Shown here: positions 16,569-24,707 of the stretch, one piece after another
Numbering within the stretch: position 1 is the stretch's first letter
How the letters are laid out: each line of letters starts with the position of its first letter
DNA from: Dictyobacter aurantiacus
GTDB taxonomy: Bacteria; Chloroflexota; Ktedonobacteria; Ktedonobacterales; Ktedonobacteraceae
Assembly (NCBI RefSeq): GCF_003967515.1
Contig: NZ_BIFQ01000002.1
Coordinates: forward strand, 1-64,000
DNA length: 64,000 bases
Direction: 5' to 3'
Notes under the pieces: model-generated
Told to the model about the DNA's origin: nothing
The model's database searches: none
Seen by the model: only the letters and a program-made list of their open reading frames with translations
Program-made: the position numbers and the translations under genes

Positions 16569-17240
16569 CTACTTATGAATCAAGTGGAGCGCATCAAGAA
16601 TCTCTGCAGGCTCCAGGCGATGGGTATAATCTGCATCAACAAAAGCGAGCTGGATCGTGCCATCTTGCGCAATTACAAATGTTCCCGGCATTGGGAGTTC
16701 CCAGGAGGAATCCCCATTGTACGCTTCCAGGTCGTTGTCAAAACGCTGATAGAGCGTGCGTAGCTCCTCAGACATGCGAAACACCAGGCCATACGCGCGC
16801 GCCACCTGATTGCTTTCGTCGCTTAACACTTCAAACTCAAGCTGCCATTTTTCCGCAGTCGCCAAGGAATGATCGGGCGTTTGGGGAGAGATGGCCACCA
16901 GGGTCGCTCCGCGCTGCTGTATCTCGGGCAGATGTTTTTGATAGGCGCGCAGTGTCAGATTACAGTAGGGGCACCATGCTCCTCGATAGAATGTCAGGAC
17001 TACTGGTCCTCGGGACAGCAGATCAGAAAGCTTGAGGATCGTTCCCCTCGCATTGGGCAATGCAAAATTTGGCGCTGCCTCCCCTCGTTGTTTCGCATGC
17101 TCAGCAATCCCTGATTGGACAAGCGCCGCGGTGTTTTGCTGGAAGATCGCACGTATTGCAACGGGCGTCTGCGACGTTTCTTGCAGTTTCTGGATGCTGC
17201 GTTGCAGTTCCTGCTCAAAGGGCACGTGTTCTCTGGTCAT
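16569..17240 (-). CDS. AhpC/TSA-family peroxiredoxin-like protein
   Basis: A 223-residue protein with an N-terminal helical region (residues 1-50) and a thioredoxin fold. The core motif is VVLTFYRGAWCPYCNLTL (about 79-96), again with CPYC. It is followed by LVAISPQTPDHSLATAEKW and a PMPGTFVIAQDGTI strand typical of the peroxiredoxin-like family. The start ATG at 17240 has GGAGAAGGAG upstream. It is probably an antioxidant thiol peroxidase in the cytoplasm, paired by context with the redoxin at 15769-16236. Complete, no irregularity. Confidence 0.9.
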   Translation of the reverse strand: MTREHVPFEQELQRSIQKLQETSQTPVAIRAIFQQNTAALVQSGIAEHAKQRGEAAPNFALPNARGTILKLSDLLSRGPVVLTFYRGAWCPYCNLTLRAYQKHLPEIQQRGATLVAISPQTPDHSLATAEKWQLEFEVLSDESNQVARAYGLVFRMSEELRTLYQRFDNDLEAYNGDSSWELPMPGTFVIAQDGTIQLAFVDADYTHRLEPAEILDALHLIHK

Positions 17241-17488
17241 CGTTTTCTCCTTCTCCTCTTCACATAGGAGAGCATCCTAATCGGGACACTCCCCGCTTAA
17301 AACCAACAAACACGTCGCCTGTTGGTCGTCTTCATATGGCTCGCTTTTTCCGACTCAATGCGGGGTTCCTGTCCCATCGTGGCAATCACAGCAGCAATGA
17401 GCCATTTCGGCAGCATGCATATGCTCAGCATTCACCACGATAGATAACAGCCCCCCTTCTTCGCCACATGACCCATCAGCGACGCTCT

Positions 17489-17803
17489 CTACTGTTCATC
17501 TTGTTTCCACTGCCGAAAGATTCGCAGCACATCTGCTTTTCTTTCCGGATCAACCGGCTCTGGCGTGATCTGGCGGATCATGCGTATGGTCAAACGCATC
17601 TGTTCTAGATAATTCGCGCAGCCAGGACAGCCTGCAAGATGCTGCTCAAATTGGAGGCGCTTCGCTGGGGCCAGGACCCCTTCCAGATACTCCGTCACCA
17701 GTTCCACGACTTCCTGACAGGTGAGCCTCCGGGTTAGGGTTCCGTTGGCCATCCTTTTTTTCGCTACCAGGTATGCGAACACTTTGCGAAACCAGCGATC
17801 CAT
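17489..17803 (-). CDS. Anti-sigma factor with zinc-finger (zf-HC2) domain
   Basis: 104 residues. The motif CQEVVELVTEYLEG, then FEQHLAGCPGC (about residues 29-67), gives the Cys-x-His-x3-Cys-x2-Cys arrangement of the ZAS/zf-HC2 domain of anti-sigma factors. There is no transmembrane segment, so it is a soluble anti-sigma factor. It starts 1 bp after the sigma gene stop codon and is clearly co-transcribed with it. It should hold the sigma factor of 17805-18479 inactive until a signal, often oxidative or envelope stress, releases it. Confidence 0.9.
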   Translation of the reverse strand: MDRWFRKVFAYLVAKKRMANGTLTRRLTCQEVVELVTEYLEGVLAPAKRLQFEQHLAGCPGCANYLEQMRLTIRMIRQITPEPVDPERKADVLRIFRQWKQDEQ

Positions 17804-17804
17804 G

Positions 17805-18479
17805 TCATTTCTCCTTTAGGGTCTCGTGCTCAGTGAAGGATCGCTCAAGGGCTTGGCGGACTTTCGCGCGCGCCCGATGAAGCAGTACTCTCTGATTAGA
17901 CTCAGAAATATCGAGAACGTTACAGACTTCTTCTGAAGTCCACCCCTCAAGGTCGCGCAAGGTGAGAACGGTCCGTTGGCTCGCGGGTAACGCTTGGATG
18001 GCTGCGACTAGCTGTCGATGGGTTTCTTGTGAAAGGAACCGTTCCTCAGGCAGTTCGTTCCAGTTTGCTGGAAGACTTGTCCAGGCTCCTGGTGACGGAG
18101 AATCGAGCGGCGAGAATCTGCCGGGATCTACTGTCGGTTCATTTAATATGACGTCTGGACCCAGGAGCGAAGAGAAGGGAACTGAGCGTTTCTCACGTAA
18201 GGCGCGGGTTTTGGCACAATTGATGAGAATGCGAGAGATCCAAACTTTGAGCGATGAGCGCCTCTCAAAGTGCTTGAGTCCCCGCAGGACTCCTATCCAG
18301 GCATCTTGAACGACATCTTCCGCGATGGCACGCTCGGGAACATACAGCATGGCCAAACGAAGCATGGTCGTTTGGTAACGATCGATCAACGCCACGAACG
18401 CGTCCTCATTCCCTTTCTGAAGCAGGTCTATCAATTGCCACTCGTTTGAACTCAGGAGCAGTTTTTTCTCGTGTAGCAT
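17805..18479 (-). CDS. ECF-type RNA polymerase sigma factor
   Basis: About 224 residues from the ATG at 18479; a TTG at 18521 would add 14 codons. Region 2 is visible in MLRLAMLYVPERAIAEDVVQ followed by DAWIGVLRGLKHFE. Region 4 is ALPASQRTVLTLRDLEGWTS followed by EEVCNVLDISESNQRVLLHRAR, a typical HTH for -35 recognition. A 50-residue Pro/Ser-rich linker separates them. It is followed directly by its anti-sigma gene. The secreted protein gene upstream (18840-20084) may be a target by context only. Confidence 0.94.
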   Translation of the reverse strand: MLHEKKLLLSSNEWQLIDLLQKGNEDAFVALIDRYQTTMLRLAMLYVPERAIAEDVVQDAWIGVLRGLKHFERRSSLKVWISRILINCAKTRALREKRSVPFSSLLGPDVILNEPTVDPGRFSPLDSPSPGAWTSLPANWNELPEERFLSQETHRQLVAAIQALPASQRTVLTLRDLEGWTSEEVCNVLDISESNQRVLLHRARAKVRQALERSFTEHETLKEK

Positions 18480-18727
18480 CCCTCTTTGCTTTCTAACTGG
18501 CGGAATAGTGGATATGTACAACGCTAGCAGCGAGACTTCCTATCGGCTTGGTGCACAAGCGAGCAGTACTATCACCATCCATCGTCTCGCCAGAAGATCG
18601 TTGGCATTGGTGGATGGCCATCGGCCCCGCTCTTCAGTACCACGGTTCTCTCGTCGCCAATTTTCAGTCGGAAGAGCGCAACTGTGGTAGCACAGAGCAA
18701 GCGAGAGAAACATGGGCATGCCTCAAG

Positions 18728-18782
18728 CTGACACACGTGGCGGGGCTCCTCGACGATCGAGGAGCCCCGCCACGTGTGTCAG
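18728..18782. repeat. 25-bp perfect hairpin with 5-nt loop
   Basis: Arms 18728-18752 and 18758-18782 are perfectly complementary, loop ACGAT. There is no T-run on either side. It lies 58 bp beyond the stop codon of the leftward gene at 18840 and may act as its 3' end structure. Confidence 0.8.
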
Positions 18783-18839
18783 GAGGATCAGATTCGAATC
18801 CTCTCGTGGAGGGAAAAATGCCATGGGAACACAGGTTGT

Positions 18840-20084
18840 CTAGGGGTTGGTTGGGGCCTCATTCAGAAAGGCAATCGGCGGGCAGTTGATGACAATCCCC
18901 ACTGAGCCAAACGGTGCTCCTCCTGGCCCGGTGATCAATCCCTGATTGACCAGATTGAGGATGTCGTTCTCGTCGGTCTGGCGGGTGTTGAGACCCTGAG
19001 ACACCGCAGCGTTTGTCCACTGGCCCAGTTGCAAATCCCAGGCAGGGCTATACGCATTGGCATGCATGGGATCGGCTAAGGTTGGAAAGTCCCCCTGCAC
19101 GTTGAGCGGGTCGGCATGGTCGATCGCTTTCCCTGTCCCAATATTCTCCGGAGTTGCGTCGAGGGCTGCCCCCGTATCCAACAGGAGATGATTAAAGCCC
19201 TGGGCCTGTGGATTCGTGGCGCCAGTCTGGCCATTGATGAGCCCAAAGATGCGTTCCCGCGCTGAGCCCAGGAAATCATCTCCGCCCAGGAACGACAGCT
19301 TGTTGAGGACTGGAACATAAATGGCCCGTTCAAGCGTGGCTGCCAGCGGCGTCGAAGCATCGGTGCTCAGATACAGGATGGGCTGGTGGGCATCAAACCC
19401 ATTGACCAACAGCAATTCAACGGTTCCTTTCTGGGTATCAATGCCCACCACTCGATCATGTGTGTTCGTGTGATGGGAAAGATCAAATGGCCCGTTCCCC
19501 ACGGCCACGATCGGTGCATTATAGATCACAGGAGAACCGAGAATGCGGATAAACGGGGAATAGCCAGGGCCTGCGACGGCACCCGGCTGTGCGACGACGG
19601 GCGGAAAGGCGTTAGGGGCAGGGGCCGCTTGTAGTTGGCGGGTTGGACGGAAATCAGGAATCCCGGCAAAGTTGACAATAGCATCGCCGAATTTGTTATT
19701 GGCCGGCGTGGTGAGAGTGACATTCTGCACACATTCGGGGCAACCGACCGGGACATTGGCCAGTTTCGGTGCATAGTTCGCCCCCAGGTCATGCGCGAGA
19801 CCAAAGTCTGAGGCATCTGTAATGATATACCAGACGGTTTGGCCCTGGTACTGGCCCCGATGCAAAGGAAGGGTTGCGGTGCCGCGCGTCAGGTCAATCT
19901 GAAGTGTGCTCTTCACAACGAATTTGCTCGGATCGAGCAGCGTATCACTCAACTGCAACCTGGTGGTGCGTGTGGACGCTCTGGCATGAAGCAAAGGCAT
20001 AGTCAGGGCGGTCACGACAAGCGCCAGCGCAAACAGCCCCAGGGCGATCTGCCAGACGCGCCGGACAGGGATAAAACGGGACAT
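18840..20084 (-). CDS. Secreted protein of unknown function
   Basis: 414 residues from the ATG at 20084 (GTGAGGA seven bases upstream). Residues 1-35 form a signal peptide with a basic start (MSRFIPVRRVW), a hydrophobic core (IALGLFALALVVTALTM) and an ALA-like cleavage region near HARAS. The mature part is rich in Pro, Gly and Asn, contains a Cys pair (GCPECVQ) and no known catalytic motif. It resembles secreted Chloroflexota proteins of unknown role. No lipobox or sortase signal. It is transcribed toward the ECF sigma factor gene. I do not recognise the family. Confidence 0.85.
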   Translation of the reverse strand: MSRFIPVRRVWQIALGLFALALVVTALTMPLLHARASTRTTRLQLSDTLLDPSKFVVKSTLQIDLTRGTATLPLHRGQYQGQTVWYIITDASDFGLAHDLGANYAPKLANVPVGCPECVQNVTLTTPANNKFGDAIVNFAGIPDFRPTRQLQAAPAPNAFPPVVAQPGAVAGPGYSPFIRILGSPVIYNAPIVAVGNGPFDLSHHTNTHDRVVGIDTQKGTVELLLVNGFDAHQPILYLSTDASTPLAATLERAIYVPVLNKLSFLGGDDFLGSARERIFGLINGQTGATNPQAQGFNHLLLDTGAALDATPENIGTGKAIDHADPLNVQGDFPTLADPMHANAYSPAWDLQLGQWTNAAVSQGLNTRQTDENDILNLVNQGLITGPGGAPFGSVGIVINCPPIAFLNEAPTNP

Positions 20085-20371
20085 GTGAATTTCCTCACTT
20101 TTCAATTTGGTAAAGGTTGTCCATACTCATACTCTCAACAGTATGTCAGGTTATTGTGTAGCCCGAACGCCCAAAAGATTCTTCCCTCAGCCTCTTAACA
20201 TGCGAATAGGGAGAACGAGTATGCTGATGGGAAGCATCTGTTCAGGTACACTCTTTAGTCTCGACAAGACCACGTTTCGTTACAGGGGAGGGATGCAAGT
20301 GGCTGTATTGCAAAAAGAAACCTCATCTGGTAGGATCAGGCAAAAAGAGCATAGGCGTCAAGTTAAGACTA
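20085..20371. other. Intergenic with an IS6-type end relic
   Basis: No gene. At about 20305-20345 the sequence TTGCAAAAAGAAACCTCATC closely resembles the left end of the IS6 element at 27604, which indicates a decayed IS6 end into which, or next to which, IS630 inserted. Confidence 0.5.
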
Positions 20372-21380
20372 GAGCAATGTACATAAGGTTTGAGCTATGA
20401 TAGACTGCATGTATGAAAGCCTACTCACAAGATTTACGACAATGAGTGCTGCGAGCGATCGATGCCGGAGCGAGTCAAAGCGAAGTGGCAGAAACCTTCG
20501 CTATCTCCGTGGCAACCATCAAACGCTACCTCAAGCAACGACGAGAGACCGGTCATGTCGAACCCAAGAACATTCCAGGTCGGCCTGCGGTCAAAGGAGC
20601 CGTGTTGCAGGCTCATTTGCTCATCCAGTTACAAGCCCATCCCGATGTGAGCCGGGAAGAACATTGCAGGCTTTTCAAAGAGACGCACGGGATCGAGGTC
20701 AGCACAGCCTCAATCACGCGTGCCAGACAGGCCCTTGGCTGGACTCGAAAAAAAAGTCGTTGAGGGCCAGCGAACAAAAAGAAGCAGAACGTGCCGCTTG
20801 GCGCACACGTGCCAGGAGCCTGAGCAGCCGCGATCTGGTCTTTGTGGATGAAACGGGTTCCCATATCGCCATGACCCCGCTGTATGCATATGCCCCCAGA
20901 GGGCAGCGAGCCATCGGCAAGGTGCCCCGCAATTACGGCGCGACGATGACTCTGATTGCTTCCTTGTCTCTCTCTGGCATAGGAGAAGCCATGATCCTGG
21001 ATGGGGCCGCCGATAGCAGCGCCTTTGAGATCTACATTGAACAGGTCCTTGCCCCCAGTCTCAAAGCTGGACAAATCGTCATTCTGGATAACCTTTCCAT
21101 TCACCCGGGGCAGAAGGTGAGGATGACGATCGAAGCGAGAGGATGCCAACTCTTGTTTTTGCCTGCCTACTCTCCTGATTTTTCGCCGATTGAAGAAGCG
21201 TTCTCCAAAGTGAAAACCTTTTTGCGCCGACAAGGAGCTCGCACGCGTGAAGCTCTGCAAGAGGCAATCGCCCAGGCGTTGGACTTGGTCACTGAGGCTG
21301 ATGCTCTCGGTTGGTTTACTCATTGTGGCTATCCACTTCCTTCTTTTGATGAGGTGGCTCAATAGTTATGTACAGCGCTC
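20372..21380 (+). mobile_element. IS630-family insertion sequence
   Basis: Terminal inverted repeats of about 15 bp (20372-20386 and 21366-21380), with GTACATAA at the inner side, are flanked by TA dinucleotides at 20370-20371 and 21381-21382, as expected for IS630/Tc1. Inserted within the 3' part of a carboxymuconolactone-decarboxylase-like gene. Confidence 0.8.
20413..21365 (+). pseudogene. IS630-family transposase, nonsense codon plus A8 frameshift site
   Basis: The natural start is the ATG at 20413 (MKAYSQDLRQ), stopped at once by TGA at 20443-20445; reading resumes as VLRAIDAGASQSEVAETFAI. The HTH domain frame ends at 20763. The DDE domain (VFVDETGSHIAMTPLYAYAP, ILDNLSIHP, FSPIEEAFSKVK) lies in the -1 frame and continues to 21365. 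The switch falls on a run of eight A at 20748-20755, a known type of programmed -1 frameshift in IS630 elements. The early TGA probably inactivates this copy unless the GTG at 20446 is used. Confidence 0.85.
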
Positions 21381-21548
21381 TAGAGGACGAATACGACTGC
21401 TGAGGTGAGGATTCTGATACAAGGTGCGAAACAGCTTGAGTGGTTCCATCAGCGAGCCTGCTAGCATCCATTTGGCCAAGGCGGCGGCGACATCCGGGCC
21501 ATAGGGTGGCGCAAGTGGGGCAATACGAGGAGGGTGGTCGAGAGACAT
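21381..21548 (-). pseudogene. Carboxymuconolactone decarboxylase-like gene, truncated by IS630
   Basis: The frame from the ATG at 21548 reads MSLDHPPRIAPLAPPYGPDV, then KLFRTLYQNPHLSSRIRP. This matches the N-terminal pattern of AhpD/CMD-family proteins (PRIxPLxPPY...LFRTLxHNPxL). It is cut at the TA where IS630 inserted, and the catalytic CxxxH part is missing on the far side, so a deletion accompanied or followed the insertion. It faces the HxlR gene across a shared 140-bp region with a large palindrome. Confidence 0.65.
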
Positions 21549-21612
21549 GGGTCAACTCTTTTTCCTTCACGCTTTTTGGGGTGACTGCCAGCCTTGTCTC
21601 CTGCTCAAAAAG

Positions 21613-21661
21613 GTGGTAGACTATCACTGCTACGAATTCCGTAGCAGTGATAGTCTACCAC
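21613..21661. promoter_or_regulatory. 22-bp inverted repeat between divergent HxlR and CMD genes
   Basis: Arms 21613-21634 and 21640-21661 are perfectly complementary with loop AATTC. The position, between the starts of the divergent genes at 21548 and 21692, makes it a candidate HxlR operator controlling both. It contains two copies of the half-site GTAGACTATC in opposite orientation. Confidence 0.55.
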
Positions 21662-21691
21662 TTCGGAAATCGAAGCACAAGAGGTATTCAA

Positions 21692-22039
21692 ATGACGCTG
21701 CCGAAACCGGGAAAGCCCGTCTGGGGATCGTGGACGGGGCGTCCAATCATGGCGCTACTTGACCTGCTTGGACGCCGATGGGCCCTGCGTATTCTGTGGG
21801 AACTGCAGGATGGAAGCGCTGGCTTTCGAGCCCTGCAAGACCGCTGTGATGCGATGTCTCCCAGTGTGCTCTCCCAACGGCTTAGCGAATTGCAGGAAGC
21901 AGGCATTGTTCAGCAGAATGAACAGGCAGATTACACGTTGACTCAGGAAGGAGCCATCCTTTTGCACTCCCTTGCTCCTCTCAACGACTGGGCTCTGCGC
22001 TGGGCGGAACGCGAACGCGTGCCTCAGGATGAGCAGTGA
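21692..22039 (+). CDS. HxlR-family transcriptional regulator
   Basis: About 115 residues from the ATG at 21692. The winged-helix signature is LLDLLGRRWALRILWELQDG (about residues 21-40), followed by FRALQDRCDAMSPSVLSQRL with SELQEAGIV, and a wing ending YTLTQEG. This is the HxlR/DUF24 type, which often senses electrophiles or aldehydes through cysteine. It lies divergently to a CMD-like gene, a usual partner, and upstream of enzyme genes at 22157 and 23323. It binds most likely the palindrome at 21613-21661. Complete. Confidence 0.93.
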   Translation: MTLPKPGKPVWGSWTGRPIMALLDLLGRRWALRILWELQDGSAGFRALQDRCDAMSPSVLSQRLSELQEAGIVQQNEQADYTLTQEGAILLHSLAPLNDWALRWAERERVPQDEQ

Positions 22040-22156
22040 AGGCGTCTCTCGGTGCTCGCTTTCTCTGCATTTGGAACAAGAAATGGACCACCATTCTCCA
22101 GTTTGCGGAAACGCTTGAGCCGTTGGGCTCACACGCCTCGAAAGGAGCTGCTTCTC

Positions 22157-23245
22157 ATGGACAGCACTGCCCGCTTGACCATCCGAGCGATCCGCGCTCG
22201 CGGACTCAATCTGACGCTTGACCGTTCTATCCAGACAGCGAGTGGAGTCATGAACACCACGCCGCTAGTCCTGGTTGATCTCTCGACCCAGGAAGGCATC
22301 ACCGGCCACAGCTATATACGCTGCTACACACCAGGAGCCCTCCAACCGCTGGTCCAGCTCATCGCCAATCTTGAGGAGCTGCTCAGAGACGAGGCTGCCG
22401 CACCGATTCCTGTCGAACAGAAACTCCAGCGGCACTTTCGTCTCCTGGGTCCACAGGGCTTGACAGCTATGGCTATGGGGGGCATCGACATGGCGCTCTG
22501 GGATGCGCGTGCCAGGGCATGTGGAGTACCGCTCGTGACGTTGCTGGGCGGTGAGCCCAGGCCGATTCCGGCCTATGCCAGCCTGCGAACGATGAGTCCG
22601 CAGGGGGCTACGGCAGAAGCTGAGAAATTGCTTGCCCTCGGTTTCACCGCGCTCAAAATCAAGATTGGATGGGGCGATCTCGCGGAGGATCTTGCTACGA
22701 TCCGCGCGGTACGGCGAACCGTCGGCACCGGGATCAAGCTGATGGTTGATTACAATCAGAGCCTCTCAGTGGCGGAGGCAGTTGAGTGGATACGCGTGCT
22801 CGACGAAGAACAGCTTTTCTGGATTGAGGAGCCCACCCGAGCCGATAACTTCAAGGGGCACGCCTCGATCGCAGCAGCAGCCCGTACCGCGATCCAACTC
22901 GGTGAAAATTGGTGGGGACCACACGATATGGCAAAAAGCATCGCGGCGCACGCCTCCGATTATGTCATGCTTGACGTGATGAAACTGGGAGGGGTGACGG
23001 GCTGGCTTCGTGCAGCAGCCCTGGCCGAGAGCGTGGGTCTGCTTGCTTCCAGTCATACCTTCCCTGAGTTCAGCGCTCATCTGCTCGGCGTCACGCCAAC
23101 CTGCCAGTGGCTCGAATATCTGGACCACGCCGGTCCCATTCTGAGGGAACCAATACACATCAAGGATGGGTATGCAATGATTCCTGATCGTCCCGGCTGC
23201 GGTCTGGAGTGGAACGAGGACGCACTTCAGCGCTGGCTGGCATGA
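22157..23245 (+). CDS. Mandelate racemase/muconate lactonizing enzyme (enolase superfamily)
   Basis: 362 residues from the ATG at 22157 with AAAGGAG nine bases upstream. The N-terminal cap domain is followed by a TIM barrel with the KIKIG lysine motif (FTALKIKIGWG), metal ligands in LMVDYNQS (Asp), WIEEP (Glu) and QLGENW (Glu), and a C-terminal LASSHTFPEFS carrying the His of the mandelate racemase subgroup. It should abstract the alpha proton of a carboxylate substrate, whose identity is unknown. The PLP enzyme at 23323 follows after 77 bp, so the two may act on the same amino or hydroxy acid. Confidence 0.95.
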   Translation: MDSTARLTIRAIRARGLNLTLDRSIQTASGVMNTTPLVLVDLSTQEGITGHSYIRCYTPGALQPLVQLIANLEELLRDEAAAPIPVEQKLQRHFRLLGPQGLTAMAMGGIDMALWDARARACGVPLVTLLGGEPRPIPAYASLRTMSPQGATAEAEKLLALGFTALKIKIGWGDLAEDLATIRAVRRTVGTGIKLMVDYNQSLSVAEAVEWIRVLDEEQLFWIEEPTRADNFKGHASIAAAARTAIQLGENWWGPHDMAKSIAAHASDYVMLDVMKLGGVTGWLRAAALAESVGLLASSHTFPEFSAHLLGVTPTCQWLEYLDHAGPILREPIHIKDGYAMIPDRPGCGLEWNEDALQRWLA

Positions 23246-23322
23246 CCCTCGATCCATCGCTTTTTATCCATTGTCCGTTCAGTTTTTCACCTCTGAACCG
23301 CTTCTTCTGAAAGGCAGAATCT

Positions 23323-24378
23323 ATGCTGGATATCCTCCTGGCAACACCTCGTATCCGCCTTGCGGAACTACCGACGCCAGTACAGTATTGTCCGCGCCTC
23401 ACAGCGTATCTTCAAGGACCGCGCATTTACGTGAAACGTGATGACTTAACCGGCCTGGGGCTGGGAGGCAACAAAGTACGCAAACTGGAGTTTGTTCTGG
23501 CCGAAGCGCTCTCGCAAGGGGCAGACACGATTGTTTCGGCTGGTGTGGTGCAATCGAACGCAGTGCGCCAGATTGCTGCGGCTACGGCGAAATGGGGGCT
23601 CGACTTTCATGCAGCTATCATCACCGATCGTGTTCCCAACGTCGATCCGGACTACCCGGACAGCGGCAATATGCTCCTGGATGCGCTTTTCGGAATGAAA
23701 GCCTATCCCTGCTCGATCCAAGAGGATCGCGTTGTCGTCATGCAAGGCATTGCAGACAAGCTCCGACAACAAGGTAAGAAACCCTTCATCATTCCCTATG
23801 GGGTCTCCAATGTTCTGGGAGCGCTTGGATATGTCAACTGTGTGCTGGAATTGGCCACGCAGATGCAGTCGCACGCACTCTCTTTCAACGCGATCGTCCA
23901 CGCCAGCGGAAGCAGTGGCACGCAAGCCGGTTTAGTCGTTGGCACCGCCATATTACTGCCGACAGTACGCATCCTTGGGGTTGACATCGACGCAGATCCC
24001 GAGCGGGTGCGCCGAGATGTAGTACATCTTTCACATGAGCTTGCAGCCTTTCTCCGTCAGAAGCCAGAGGAGCTTGATCAGCGCATTGAGATCATCGCAG
24101 GGTATGCCGGGCCAGGGTATGGAGTCCCAACCCCAGAGATGGTCGAAGCGGTTTCGCTGTTTGCTCGGCTTGAGGGCATTCTGCTTGATCCGGTCTATGC
24201 GGGCAAGGGAGCTGCGGGGTTAATTGGTTTAGTGCGTCAGGGCCGTTTCTCAAAAGAGGACACGCTTCTCTTTCTCCACACAGGTGGAACCCCCGCGCTC
24301 TATGCGTATCGCTCTGCGTTTGCTCAACATCTTGCGGCTCTCTCTTCCGCTCGTTCTTCTTCCCACCGTGACATCTAA
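23323..24378 (+). CDS. PLP-dependent D-cysteine desulfhydrase/ACC deaminase-family protein
   Basis: 351 residues. The fold-type II PLP site is visible: YVKRDDLTGLGLGGNKVRKL with the PLP lysine in NKVRK (about residues 50-54), then SAGVVQSNAVRQIAA, which corresponds to the QSNHxRxxA motif with Ala/Val variation, and HASGSSGTQAG binding the phosphate. A C-terminal LHTGGTPALYAY completes it. Family members are D-cysteine desulfhydrase, ACC deaminase and L-cysteate lyase; the specific substrate cannot be decided. It follows an enolase-superfamily gene in the same direction. Complete. Confidence 0.93.
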   Translation: MLDILLATPRIRLAELPTPVQYCPRLTAYLQGPRIYVKRDDLTGLGLGGNKVRKLEFVLAEALSQGADTIVSAGVVQSNAVRQIAAATAKWGLDFHAAIITDRVPNVDPDYPDSGNMLLDALFGMKAYPCSIQEDRVVVMQGIADKLRQQGKKPFIIPYGVSNVLGALGYVNCVLELATQMQSHALSFNAIVHASGSSGTQAGLVVGTAILLPTVRILGVDIDADPERVRRDVVHLSHELAAFLRQKPEELDQRIEIIAGYAGPGYGVPTPEMVEAVSLFARLEGILLDPVYAGKGAAGLIGLVRQGRFSKEDTLLFLHTGGTPALYAYRSAFAQHLAALSSARSSSHRDI

Positions 24379-24395
24379 GATAGTGTCAGACGCCC

Positions 24396-24545
24396 ATGCC
24401 AGAGCAGCAACGAGGTTTGGCATCCGAGATCATGGGCTTCATGATGATCGCCGGAAGTATTGTCGGTGTGGTTGCGGCTGGCCTTTTCGTCAACGCAACC
24501 CTCCCACTTCCCCTCTATCGGCAAGGGTTATGGAGCGGCTCTGTC
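24396..24545 (+). pseudogene. MFS transporter fragment
   Basis: A short frame reads PEQQRGLASEIMGFMMIAGS, then IVGVVAAGLFVNATLPLPLY. This fits the loop and helix of a major facilitator transporter (xxRGLASxxMGFxxIxGSxxGxxxAG). It has no start of its own, and the rest of the transporter is lost, probably through the transposon insertion that follows. It may have belonged to the 22157-24378 catabolic cluster. Confidence 0.5.
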
Positions 24546-24660
24546 AGAACTGAGGTCGCAGAAAATCTTATCGAACAAATGAATTGCTCACCACTCGCTC
24601 GTTTAACCCACGACATGCTCAATGAGTTCGCACCTTTGTAGCGGATAGGCAGAGAAATGT

Positions 24661-24703
24661 GCCTCCTTGAAAAGGAAAACCAATCACATCTCTTCAAGGA
24701 GGC
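24661..24703 (+). promoter_or_regulatory. Hairpin masking the transposase ribosome binding site
   Basis: An 11-bp inverted repeat (24661-24671 with 24693-24703) pairs the AAGGAGG ribosome binding site just upstream of the ATG at 24708. Such a fold would form in read-through transcripts and repress transposase translation, as known for several IS elements. Confidence 0.5.
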
Positions 24704-24707
24704 CGAC

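Noticed and set aside
18728..18782. Long palindromes as possible telomere-resolution sites for the resolvase-like protein
   Set aside because: They have unpaired 5-10-nt loops, differ from one another in sequence and lie after genes. A resolution site should be an uninterrupted palindrome at a replicon end.
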